64,000 nt of DNA from Lunularia cruciata. Lineage: Eukaryota; Streptophyta; Marchantiopsida; Lunulariales; Lunulariaceae. Under the pieces are notes generated by a model, which made no database searches, was not told the DNA's origin, and was given only the letters and a program-made list of their open reading frames with translations. Made by a program: the position numbers and the translations under genes. The DNA lies in contig OX419759.1 of NCBI GenBank assembly GCA_948567375.1, positions 45,423,493 through 45,487,492 on the forward strand, in the 5' to 3' direction. Positions 32,561 through 43,561 of this stretch are shown piece by piece; position 1 is the stretch's first letter, and every line of letters begins with the position of its first letter.

Positions 32561-34990
32561 TATAGGCTCCACTATACGCTAGGCACTTTAGTTTATATAC
32601 CTAGATCCTGGTCATTCTTTAGCACTCCGGTGGTTACAGAGCACTTGCCATGAAGTACGCAAAGCCCTTTGCATGTTTTCCTTGGGCAAAGTCACTCTCC
32701 CACATAACTGAAATCAGCTTTTTACCTCCAAATTTCTCTCGTGCCACACTTGCCCATAGAGTGGCAATGGTTATCTTGTAGGTACCTGCCCTTAGCAGCA
32801 AAACTCAATAAGAACTCAATAAGAAAGACATATTTTTAAATGAAAGATGATAATTATTGTCTCCTCCTTGATCTATATACTTGCAAAATAATTCTAAAAA
32901 CTTTAATAATAAGATGATACTTATTGTCTCCTCCTTGAATATATACTAAAACAATTCAAGGTACTAAGTAAAAGGTTATCTGAAGTCTAAGGGAATAGTA
33001 AAACTTTCGATAAAAGTCACATAAGCAAATGTTGCCTTATCTTGACTAGACAATTATATCAATTATTCCTCCTCATAACCTCAACTACCCTTGAACTGTA
33101 AATCCATCTATGCCAAAAAGACTTATGAACCAAAAATTCCTCAAGATTTTACACAAAGCTAGATATCCAAAACATAGATTAACCTGAAGAAATATGTATA
33201 AAACAAATTTTTCCACTATTTGAGGATATAATTATTCCTTAAACCTCGTAATTCCCAACACTTCGATTAGGAGCCGGTGCACCACTAGAAATGGTTTTGA
33301 TCCTAAATTTAAGGTGATTGGATTTGCACCCAAAGAAACTATAAATTGGAATTAAATAAAATTATATAGAATATATTTAAATATTACATTAAAATTCTGA
33401 AATAATTATTTTCTCTATTTTCTTTTATTTTAATTTACTAAAAACTCTGAACCATCTTAAAAGTCTTTAATCATACCAAAAAGCAGAATTTAATACAAAG
33501 AAAATTTTCTACAGGGTTTTTGCACCAACAATAATTTCTGCACATTTTAATGTAATAGCTTCCAATATTCCAATGAAAGATCGGCAAACCGATTGCGAGG
33601 TTCAGATGTGAATTTTTATATTAGATTCATATACATATATAATTTATTTTCATATATATGTAAAATTAGAATATTTTAACACTTGCTTCAATTTATTTAC
33701 AGAATTTCATGATGGAGCGAAACAAAACTTATATCTTTGACTTGTTTTGCAAGTAGTCATTGAGTAAATAATAAGACAAAAATCAGATATATTATTCAAA
33801 GTTCTCTAAATAATATATGTCCCTAAACTTATGGGTTTGACACTCTATACATCATCCGTTTACTTGTTTCTCGGTTATTCAAATTTGGGTGGTATAGTTC
33901 AATATTTATAGATTTCCGGATCAGTCAAAGATTTTGTTTTCTCTAACGGATGAAGATGAATTTGTAAACTTGTTGAGACTACTTCGCAACGTCCAGGTGT
34001 CAGAATTCTAACTCAAAGGGTTAACAGCAGAGCCTAAGTTCGTTCCACTCTCCAAACCTCATCATATTTCATCCGTCTCACAGGATATTAATTGGTATGA
34101 AACCGTAATGACGAGCTACACCAAAACCTTGACAAAATAGACGTTTCTTCTACCACCAGAGAGGAATTTGTAAACTCCAGAAATTCCGCGGACAGACGAT
34201 AAGTCCCCGGTCCATGTGCGTTTCTCAAAGGAATCAGATTTCAACTCTAGACTAATATACACACTATCCGAATAGCCCTGATAGACCTGTGAACGGCTTG
34301 AAGGATCCTCCTACAAGGTGAATTTGTAACCTGTTCCAGGTGCCAGTGGACGCAGACTCAGTGAGAGCCTACATCCGAAGTGCCAGTTTTACCATCTCAT
34401 TGTCTACCGTCAGGTACAATCAAGTTACATTCTGTGAGAATGACTAGTTTGCCCAAATTCGGTAAATTTCTCTTATCATCGAGTTTGGAACAATAAATAA
34501 GAAAACTTCAGTTAGCTTGTTCAGTTAAAGTGCGTGAACACGGAACTGACGGGATCCTGCGGATGCTACTTCTTCATCATAAATGAGTAAGTTGAAGTTA
34601 ATACGACGACGGTTGAGGATGACCTCAGATACTATACAAGGTTTCCCGTTCCCTACTAAAGCTTGTTTGTTTCTGACTAGATGGCTGGTCATGTATAGAA
34701 TATCCAGGAAGTCTTATGCGGGTTTTACTCCTTAGGAGTATTTACTGTCATCCTTGCCACCCAAAACAATCTATCACCTCAGCTGCAACTATGCAAAATC
34801 TACAGGAGTGCTTCACAACAGTCATCGTATCCACCCCGGTGCCTCATTCCATGCCAAGAATCCTTCTAAATCTTAGTCTAACTTGAAAGTTATGCGTTCC
34901 TGGTTCGTCAACATTTATTCCGATAGATCATGCCTAACACAGACCACGAAGGTATGGGAGAAAAGACAAGGCTGTTGCAGTCTTCAGGTC
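32561..34990. other. AT-rich intergenic DNA upstream of the peroxidase gene
   Basis: No convincing reading frame was found. A short direct repeat occurs at about 32843-32882 and 32911-32948 (both contain TTATTGTCTCCTCCTTGA). From about 33950 the base composition becomes less AT-rich, as expected approaching a gene promoter. No transposon domain was seen. Confidence 0.5.
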
Positions 34991-35000
34991 GCCCAAATGA

Positions 35001-35010
35001 CTTATAAATG
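35001..35010 (+). promoter_or_regulatory. Candidate TATA box of the peroxidase gene
   Basis: ACTTATAAATGG at 35000-35011 is a good TATA box. Transcription would start near 35035, giving a short leader before the splice donor GCAC|GTAAGT at 35075. An alternative TATA-like TTTTTATAATT at 35224-35234 lies inside the proposed 5'UTR intron. Confidence 0.5.
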
Positions 35011-35074
35011 GTGGGCTATCACAGATCACAACTCACAAGTCGAGAGTTCTTCTCCACACCCTTCACCTTTGCAC

Positions 35075-35240
35075 GTAAGTGAAGTTTTTTCTTGGTGTTT
35101 ACATGTTTGAACTAGGTCTTGCCAATAGGTCTAAGTGCATATACATGACATCAACGAAATTGAATCACACTGATCACTTCAGATTCGTTATTCAAATTTG
35201 TTCTTGCTATTCCTCACGCGCTCTTTTTATAATTGTGCAG
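35075..35240 (+). other. Probable 5'UTR intron of the peroxidase gene
   Basis: The donor GTAAGT (35075-35080) and the acceptor TTTTTATAATTGTGCAG ending at 35240 define a 166-bp intron with a pyrimidine-rich 3' end, in the same size range as the first coding intron (176 bp). The leader would then resume at 35241, about 120 bases before the start codon. This is inferred from signals only. Confidence 0.45.
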
Positions 35241-35363
35241 AAAGGTGGTTTTGACCATTTGCGGGGATCGAACTACCTTTGGCTAGGTAAGGGATCACGA
35301 ATCTTACGTCGATACAGGAATTAGACGAGAGATCAGGAGACACTAGCAAACAAGTTCTCCACA

Positions 35364-37182
35364 ATGGCATTCTCACAGTCGACACTGTCGTACTTGGCAA
35401 TGAGCGTGATGATGTTTTTGCTGGGAGTAGCAGCAGTAGTTTCAAATGTAGCAGTAGTAGTTTCTGTGGATTTCTATAAGAATACCTGTCCACAGGTGAC
35501 AACCGTAGTGAAGCAACAGGTAGATGCAATTGTCGAGGTAGATTGGGGATTGGCTGCAGGTCTTATGCGTTTGCATTTCCATGACTGCTTCGTTGGAGTA
35601 AGTTACTATTTTCTATTATCCATTCCAAATTTGTTCCCAAGATTTGAAAAGGTTTCTAGTCTGAATCTTTATGCTAAGCAAAATTTGTGTACTATGTCGA
35701 GAACAGTTAAGCTTGTACAGGAAACTTGAAAGTGCCAGTTTTGTGACGAGATTTGCAATGTGTGAATATACAGGGTTGTGATGGATCCGTGCTTCTCAAC
35801 TCAACCCAAGATATGGTAGCCGAAAAGGATGCTCTACTAAACAAAGGGTCTTTAAGAGGTTTCGAGAAGATTGATGAGATCAAAATGAAGCTCAAGTGTG
35901 AATGCCCTGGTGTGGTATCATGTGCTGACATTTTGGCTTTGGTAGCACGAGATGCAACTGCCAAGGTGAGTGAGTACATTATGAAATTGGTTCCTGGACA
36001 TCTACCGGTGCCACGTACAAAGATGAAGCAAAATAGGACACAAGCAAGGACCACAGTTTCAAGTGATTATGCCTGACCATGATAAGCTATAGACATTATG
36101 TAAGCGATAAGATAGCTTAGATAAAGGACCAGTTATAGCTATTAATAATCTATTACCACAAAAACAAAATTTGACTATTTCATCCTTGCGACGTGAAGAT
36201 GCAACCATTGCCGTTGAAGATAGAAGTTCAAAGTTCCATGCAGAACTATCAGAATTCGAAACCGACATCAGAACAGAAGATGAGGCTTACTATGTTGCTG
36301 TGTTTATATAACCACATACCACAGGTTGGTGGCTGGGCTTGGCCAGTATTCCTGAGCAGAGTGGACGGGGCTGTTTCAATCGCGGAAGCAGTAAACAGCA
36401 GCTTGCCCAAACGAACAGACGATTTTACCCAGCTGGTTGCTACTTTCGCGGAAGTTGGACTTGATGCACGGGATATGATTATCCTGTCAGGTACAACCGG
36501 ACCCCCAAAAATTTTCACGTTAACTCAAGTGATTTCACATTTAGGCATCCTTTCAGAATTTTGTTCACAGTTGCAGTTCAATTAGGTGAGCATGAAACCG
36601 TGTGGTTTCAGATCTACTGATCCCTGTGCTTATAAGTTTTCAACATCTAGAATCCATCCTGTTAAACAAGATACCCAAACTTAGCGCTTTATCGACCTAG
36701 CCTGAGCGCACTGCAGATTGAACACATGCTATCGTCCCTCATCGTAATCCTTTTGCTTGACCTCATGATCAAATACAGGCGGACATTCCATTGGACAATT
36801 TCACTGTGGAGCATTCCTTGAGAGACTGTACAACTTCGATGGTCAAAATAACACAGACCCTTCATTGGACGCAGCTTTTGCTGCCTGGCTCAAGACTCGC
36901 TGCCCAGAAGACCAGCCTCTAAACTTCATGGCCTCGGACTCAACAAATGGGACTTTCGATTCTACTTATTACTTGGATCTTCTGACAAACAAAGGACTTC
37001 TGGAATCAGACGTGACACTCATGAGCGACCCCTTGGGTGTACAATACGCTATCAAGGCCGTGCAAGACTCTCAGTCATTCTTGTACGATTTCGGAGTGGC
37101 TATGATCACAATGGGCAATATTCAGACAGTGAATCCTTATGGATGGAGGAAACACTGTGCTGTCGTCGAAGCCCGCTTGTAA
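35364..37182 (+). CDS. Class III secretory peroxidase (four coding exons)
   Basis: Exons are 35364-35597, 35774-35965, 36325-36490 and 36779-37182, all with GT-AG borders and compatible phases, giving 331 residues (family usual about 330). A hydrophobic signal peptide spans about residues 1-34, before VDFYKNTCP. The distal haem site [10 protein letters not shown] has Arg69 and His73. The proximal histidine is His200 in [10 protein letters not shown] (usual GAHTIG). The conserved cysteines are 42, 75, 80, 122, 128, 207, 239 and 324, matching the four standard disulfides; Cys120 is extra. The usual GRRDG reads SRVDG. The enzyme should be secreted to the cell wall or apoplast and use hydrogen peroxide to oxidise phenolics, for example in lignin or suberin formation or defence. 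The gene appears intact and stands alone among repeats. The first and third coding introns are at the positions typical of the family. Confidence 0.95.
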
Positions 37183-38395
37183 TGGTAACTGATTCCCTTG
37201 CGTAGCAATGGAGCGGTCAAATGTTAGGGCCAGCATACTAGCAGTTCAGGGATATCCTCCGACAGATGCAATAAGATTGCACGGCAGGATTGGATTTCAG
37301 CTATGCATGTTAGATTTATCCCTAGCAAATGCAAATTATTGTTGGGGGATCACAGTTCAAGTCTTTTGATCTACTTTCGGACAATTTATCTGGAAGATCC
37401 ATCCTGTTTCTGAAGACATAAATGGAGCGCTGTGTGCACCTGCAGTTCCGCAACATAACCGGTACAAGGAGTTTGCATCAACGTTCAATTGATGCAAATC
37501 GATGATGATATCTGATGTGCAAGTTCAGACAATCAGTCTGGACATTCCAGTGCCTATCTACTTCTCAACTGTAATCTGTTACATCAAGTTGGGTTAAAGT
37601 TTGATAAACATCGGAGCATCTTTCAATGAATTTTCTCAGGAATATTGAGTGATTCTAGATTCCTGGATATGTTTTGAATGCAGATTTCTAATTTCAAAGC
37701 TTAGCTAAACATAATCGAGGCTCAACCCTGACTTTAGAAGCATCAGCCACCTTCAAATTCAACCAAGCAGCTACAGTATTTCTATGAATATTTTGACAAT
37801 GGACTAAAAAGACATCAACGATATAGGATATACCCAGGCTTGTAGTGACTCGAGGTGTGAAAGAATTTTCTTTTATAAATATTAGTATTTCAACGTGATT
37901 CTGAACGAAAAGAAAAAGATGGAAACGGGTCAACATCTCACTACTAAAATATTCACTAACAGATGAAGTGGAAACAGCATAATAGTCCTTAATAGCTATA
38001 GGTACAGCATTTCTCTTCTCATGGAGCCATCCTGGACATCAATCTATGCGTACTTACTCGACGATTTCAAGTTGAGCAATCTAAGTTCAGTGAGATTTTG
38101 ATTTTCCATGTTTGTTTTATCTTTATTCCTTTTAGGGTTTGTTCCTTGCAGCTTCGGTAAAAGTCTTGGTTTTGAGTTGGATCACCGATTAAGCAAATAT
38201 GTCTTTACATCTTTAAAGAATTATCCAACGAATACATTTGATCTGTTTCATCTTCATTGCTAATAGAATTTCTCTTACAAAACTTGTTGAATTTATAGCC
38301 CTAATAAAGAGAAGGAAGAAGCAGTAAACGGAGACCCACCCAGATCTTATTATTCTTCCTTCGTTGTGTACACTTTGACAGTGTTTTCGTCTGGA
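37183..38395. other. Downstream flank of the peroxidase gene
   Basis: This holds the 3'UTR and intergenic DNA. AATAAG at about 37269 is a possible weak polyadenylation signal. No other gene or repeat was recognised. Confidence 0.4.
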
Positions 38396-38856
38396 TTATA
38401 TATGAACAGAGTGTGATATCATTATCAAAAGCCATGTACTTCTGGGCACGAGGCAAATTGGTTCTGGGAATAGTCCAGCGCAGCAGGTGCTTCTAGCTAC
38501 GAATTCGACATTAGAACGAACCCTTTGCATGTACATATAGCTGAAGACGTGACTTCCCAACACCCACGGGCACCACACATCTTTGGTACGGAGATGGTTT
38601 TGCTGTCCGCCCGAAATGGACGGTGCTTGACCGAAGGCAACCGGGTTGTTGTTGTTAACCACGAAGTCCATGTGGGCCTCAAGGTACCCGTGGCCACTGT
38701 GGTCAACCTGAACTTTCTCGCAAGAGACTCCGCCCCCACGGAGATTTGGAGGCCCTTCCCCAGTGTGATTGGGAGCGAAGCCCCGATGATTACCTGAGGA
38801 TCGCTCCGTGGACGGTGACACAAGTTCCGTGTTTTAAAGGACATCGGGGGATTCAA
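38396..38856 (-). other. GC-rich open frames of unknown meaning
   Basis: Two overlapping minus-strand frames (141 and 119 codons) and one plus-strand frame (90 codons) cover the same 460 bp, which is markedly more GC-rich than its neighbours. None resembles a family I know. It could be a fragment of a gene exon, a decayed gene or a CpG-rich regulatory stretch. The antisense overlap argues against choosing any one frame. Confidence 0.25.
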
Positions 38857-39931
38857 ATGGGAAATTTACGAATTTCTGATGGGACCCCAAACCACTGCCC
38901 GCAAGTTTTCTGTTAGGGTATTGTAAAAAATTTTTTATATATATGTATAGTACGAAACCGAAAAAGAAATTAACACGTTTATAGTCCGGGCTGCATTGTT
39001 TGGAAGAAATTTCTATTTCAATGGTGGGTTGATGTTTCCGTATTAGATTAGTTAGAGTTGATGTTTCAGTGTTAGATTAGCTAGAGGTAATTAGAATAAA
39101 ATTAATCATTTTAGAGGTGGAAGAATATTAACTTGTGGAATATTCATTATTTCTTTCTAACTAAAGCTTAGAAATTCATCAGTAAGCCCCAGCCTACCAT
39201 CAAATATAACGAATCATCTTTCTTCTTCTGGTCTAGCAAGGGTGGATGTAGTCTGGGCACCATAAAATTATCCCTTATCGCATACTCTTATCACGTCCAT
39301 AAATTTTCCTCACGTACTGTACAAATAGTTACTGCTTTTTTACATTACCCCCAAATCCCTTAGATTGAATTATTGAAAGTACTTTTCAAAGAGAAGTACA
39401 TATGCATTGATATACATGTACCTATACTAGAGGTGTGAGAGTTTATAGATAACACTTTATATCCAATAAGTTTGAGTATTTAAGTCGTACCTTTGAGTAA
39501 GTCATTTATTCCATAAAGATGTTTGCAGCCTAGTCAAAAAAGCTTGAGCAGCGAGACGGGAGAGTAGTATCTGGAGAAGTAAGGCCAAGCAACACTCTCT
39601 AAATTTTCATTAACTTAAAACGTGCATACCAGCATACAGGTCTTCCATTTTTCACTTCATGCAACTAAATTTGCAACAAGAGGAAATTTGTAGAAATGTT
39701 TTGTATCCCTTTTTGTGTTCGTTGTATGTTGTAAATGTTTTATAGATTTGCATCGGTATTGATGAAAGTGTTTGATAGGTTATGGATACACATTTTGCAA
39801 TGCATCAGGAGTGATAGAAGTTTTTTCTTGGTGTAGAAATGCAGAGCACTGAGATACTATAAGAGATTTTTCAAATCTAAGTGTAAATTGGAACACAATG
39901 GGGACAAGGAGATATAATATAAATTTGTTGA
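38857..39931. other. AT-rich intergenic DNA
   Basis: No gene, repeat partner or structural RNA was seen. Confidence 0.4.
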
Positions 39932-40396
39932 TTCAATAGAGGGAATTTATTGATTTGGAAATGTAAAATGATGATTGCTTTCAAATAAAGAGATTTAAAG
40001 GATTATAAATGAGACAGAGACAAGAGAACAAGCCATAGGACATGGAGCAGAGAACGAGTGGTAGAATATTGATAATGATGTAGAAATGTACATCTATGCA
40101 TCCCTCAAAGAGAAGTATTTAGAGACTAATCAATTGTACAACCACAAACCAGACGTGGACTTCAATAGAGAGAATTTATTGATTTGGAAATGTAAAATGA
40201 TGATTGTTTTCAAATCAAAGAGATTTAAAGGATTATAAATGAGACAGATAAAAAAAAACAAGCCATAGGACATAGAGCGGAGAACGATTGGTAGAGCAAG
40301 AATAATGATAATGATGTAGAAATGTACACTTATGCATCCCTCAAAGAGAAGTATTTAGAGACTAATCAATTGTACAACCACAAACCAGACGTGGAC
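39932..40396. repeat. Tandem duplication, two units of about 230 bp
   Basis: Unit one (39932-40160) and unit two (40161-40396) both start TTCAATAGAG and end CCAGACGTGGACT. They differ by a handful of substitutions and small indels, so the duplication is fairly recent. It is non-coding. Confidence 0.92.
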
Positions 40397-42126
40397 TAGA
40401 TAGATTATGCTACATGAGCAATGCGCTTCAAAGAAGAACCGCATTGTCTCGTAGTAAAGACGGGCATGGGACAGGATTGTGCAAAACGAATGGAGTCACT
40501 CGTTTGGCACCATCCTGTCCCATGCATTTCTTTAGATGGTACTTCTTCAAATTTCGAATTTCAGTGTTGATGTCTGCTTCTAAGTACTCAAATGAGCAAC
40601 ACCAATCAACTAGATGGAACGTCTCACAGTGTTGTTTGCAAATATGAACAGGTACCCCTATTCAGATATGGCAGCCGCCGGAATACTCCATGTACTGTAT
40701 TACAGGAATCGCGGAGTAGATATAAGACATGTCCAATATTTTTCAGTGTAGCTCTCTGGAGGCAATCAAAAGATATCCACGTCAAAGACTCGTTGATATT
40801 CTATGTATCGCGTCATCTCGGTGGACAACGTACACCTTTGTTTTGTATCCTGTACTCTCATGCGGGCATGATTCTGATTGAAAATCGAGAAACACAGCAC
40901 CAAAGAACACACCATCTCCGCTGCTCCAATCCAGTACGAGGGTAAACTCTACGCAGGATCAGAGCAACTCCGCTAATTCCATATCCTGAACTCAAATGGA
41001 TTATTCTCCAATGCCTGAAGGTGGAGGTGAGAAGCAAGTCCAAATCTCCACTGATTCATTTCAGAATAATAGATGTGCCTCCGGAAATAATCCAGAAACA
41101 CGATACGATAACTGACGTCAAAAGACATCGGATCTCTATTACCATTGGTCATCACGTAAGAAACTGGCATCGGACTGCCAGAATGACTCGTCTAAGTCAT
41201 CCACACGTATCTCGTATACATGTCGCACTCTCTATAGCTAACTAACATGTTGGGTATAATGCAGTCGCACTGACAGTGCACCATTTATGATCCGGTAAAT
41301 CGGACAAATCATTCTGAATTAAGAATTCTGAATCTCATTCAACAATTGGTGTTTGCTATAGCTAGTTGTGACTTGCGAACACATATAACCGTGAGCTAAG
41401 GTGTCGAGGAGTTGGGCTACCTCACTATTCGTCTAGAAGAATGGCACAACTGGAACATTGCCAACGAACTAGGGTGTTCCAAGTTGTTCCGATGTTGTAA
41501 CATATGCTCCCCAGTTAATGCTGTATGTAGGATGTATCGCTCGAGCTAGGACATACCCAGGGGAAAAAAACCGCATCCCGTTCATTTTCATTCCGCAAGT
41601 ACTTCGGGAGTACGACTAGAGTGTGCTATATGTACATTAACTGAAATTCTGTGAATCGCTACGGATGTACACATGCTACCAGGGATCCAGCGTCAAGGAA
41701 TCCCGTTTCTATTCATGATTTGGGGCCTCGCAATGGCATGTGTCATTCTTTGAACAATGGTAATGTTCCTGCGTGCCTACAGAGCCCGATTGTTAACACC
41801 ATCACAAAATCTATCTCGAAGTCTTTTCAACTGCGCTGGGGTGATCTCATAATCTAGAAAACTAAACGCAGAATAAGAAAAGCAACAACAAAGATCAACC
41901 ATAATTCTGATTTCCTAAATTTGAAAGTGCTTCGTACGTTTCTTCAGCTTCACAGATTGGATTAAATTCTGAAGCTGGAATCAAACACATTCGACAGTGC
42001 ATCCAACTTCTTACAACTGTATCAACTTTATCTGTGCATCATTAATTTTATTTTCTCGTTTAGCTGGGCACAGCCTGAAATTACATGTAACAGCATCTTA
42101 TCGACTTATCACTTGCAACCACCGTA
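40397..42126. other. Intergenic DNA between the tandem duplication and the LOB-domain gene
   Basis: Only short overlapping frames on both strands occur (for example 40592-40945 and 40414-40647), with no recognised domain. The composition is less AT-rich than in the transposon regions. It may contain exon fragments or regulatory DNA, but I cannot support a gene. Confidence 0.4.
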
Positions 42127-42515
42127 TTAAAATTGTACTTTTGTCTGTCCCTGCCAGCTCTGCCTTTGGTGAGATACAAAAGATTTCTGCCGGTGCTTGT
42201 GCTCTTCAAAGAGTCTGTTAAGCGTCTCCCATGCCTGGAGCCCAATTTCGGTTATCATAGATCTCTGTTTTGGATCCCGTTCCTGCACTCGGGTTTGAAC
42301 GTCATGACTTTCGGTCGTTAAGTCGCATGATGCTGGTGAGATGCATGACACAGAACTTAACCAAGTGACTTCTTCAAAGCCTCTTTTCCTGGATCCTATA
42401 CCAGATGGAAACGGGAGCGTTAAGGACCGTGACACATGTGAACAGGAGACTCCTCCACGAACGTCGTGGTCGAAATTATTGCCTCTTACTCTCCTCTGTT
42501 CTGTCTTCTGAAACT
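42127..42515 (-). CDS. Possible second exon of the LOB-domain gene
   Basis: This open minus-strand frame ends at the stop near 42127. An acceptor, GTTTCTACAG, precedes 42515. Joining it to 42619 uses matching phase-1 borders and a 103-bp intron, and gives a protein of about 326 residues. Its sequence (EQRRVRGNNFDHDVRGG..., RSMITEIGLQAWETLNRLFE) has no domain I know, which is common for the variable C-terminal half of LBD proteins. The single-exon reading is equally possible. Confidence 0.4.
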
Positions 42516-42604
42516 CTGTAGAAACTTCTGTGCTGTGTTGAGATCGAACTTCTCATTCCCAGTTAGATCCCCCGTTACCTGCACTCAAATCTGCCCACTC
42601 ATTT

Positions 42605-43210
42605 CTAAACAGTATTACCGAGAAGCCTGGATGGCCACATCCCAGGCTGGGCGATATTCCCCAACTCCGGAAATCCACAGGTTTGACTGGATATCCCAAC
42701 CTCCAGCGGCACTGTGTTATTTCCGCAATTTCCACTCGGAAGCCTCATCGTTCCTTGGGAAATTCCACGAATGAAGCTTGAAGGTGCAAAACTCCCGAAT
42801 GGTGCTTGAAGGTGTAAAGTGAACCCACTCGTTATATTATTCTCTTGCTCCACTGCCTTGAGCTCCTCCCTCTCTTGCATCTCCTCACTACCCAATTCTC
42901 CTCGTGTTCCAGTGAGCTGAGCCGTTACCAGCTTGAGCAAAGTGGCGAGATCTTCTATAAACCCGATCACTCCTCTAGGCGGGTCTTGCATACGCATCGT
43001 GGCCTCTTCAGCCAAGGTCCATGCGCATTGTGCCCGACACGCCGATGGGAGACGGTTCAGGAGTTTCGCAGTGTTACTTGCTCCGTATACCTTGTGAAGA
43101 ACAGAAAACCTCGGTTGACATTCTAGAGGAAAATACTGAAAAAAGGCACAATCCTCGTTACATTTGCGGCGCATATGTCGGCAGGCAGCACAAGGAGACC
43201 GGTTAGCCAT
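42605..43210 (-). CDS. LOB-domain (LBD/ASL) transcription factor, divergent
   Basis: A 201-residue frame starts MANRSPCAACRHMRRKC. The plant-specific LOB zinc motif C-x2-C-x6-C-x3-C is exact (Cys7, 10, 17, 21), followed by FFQYFPLECQPRF and the GAS block HKVYGASNTAKLLNRLP. After that it departs from the family: the usual RxDAVxSLxYEAxAR stretch reads RAQCAWTLAEEATMRMQDPPRGVIGFI. A coiled-coil-like end, LATLLKLVTAQL, follows. LBD proteins bind DNA in the nucleus and shape lateral organ boundaries and other development. The frame ends at a TAG (42605), but a splice donor CTCG|GTAATA at 42618 could join it to the open frame at 42515-42127 in phase. Its promoter would lie about 43250-43500, next to a hairpin. 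Confidence 0.85.
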   Translation of the reverse strand: MANRSPCAACRHMRRKCNEDCAFFQYFPLECQPRFSVLHKVYGASNTAKLLNRLPSACRAQCAWTLAEEATMRMQDPPRGVIGFIEDLATLLKLVTAQLTGTRGELGSEEMQEREELKAVEQENNITSGFTLHLQAPFGSFAPSSFIRGISQGTMRLPSGNCGNNTVPLEVGISSQTCGFPELGNIAQPGMWPSRLLGNTV

Positions 43211-43500
43211 TGGACAACAGATGACCGACAGGGGTACAAGCGTTGCAAGGAAATTGTGCAGAATTCAGAAGAACTGAGAGCAACCTCTGGACTCCGTACT
43301 AGCTTACGCAATTGGAGAAACTGTTAGGATATGGAGTAGAGCGAACAACAAAGATGAATCTACACTGAGAGAATAGTGGGAGTGTAACACTGGTTAACAA
43401 TTAGTAGAAAGGCGGCCACCGCCAACCGACGGTCGATCCACGCTACACGAAGGCTAGTAGGGTATGTGAGTAATCAACACTCTAGATGTAGCATATTCGT

Positions 43501-43561
43501 CATTCATTAGCTGTAGAAATAACCAATCGTGTAGGTTGGTTTTTTCTACAACTAATGAATG
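43501..43561. repeat. Near-perfect hairpin, 26-bp stem
   Basis: The arms 43501-43526 (starting CATTCATTAG) and 43536-43561 (ending CTAATGAATG) pair with only two mismatches around a 9-base loop. It lies about 290 bp upstream of the LOB-domain start. It could be a tiny foldback element, a MITE core or a structured RNA. No target duplication was seen. Confidence 0.85.

Noticed and set aside
38396-38856. Assigning a host gene to the GC-rich frames
   Set aside because: Three overlapping frames on both strands and no family match; left as unknown.
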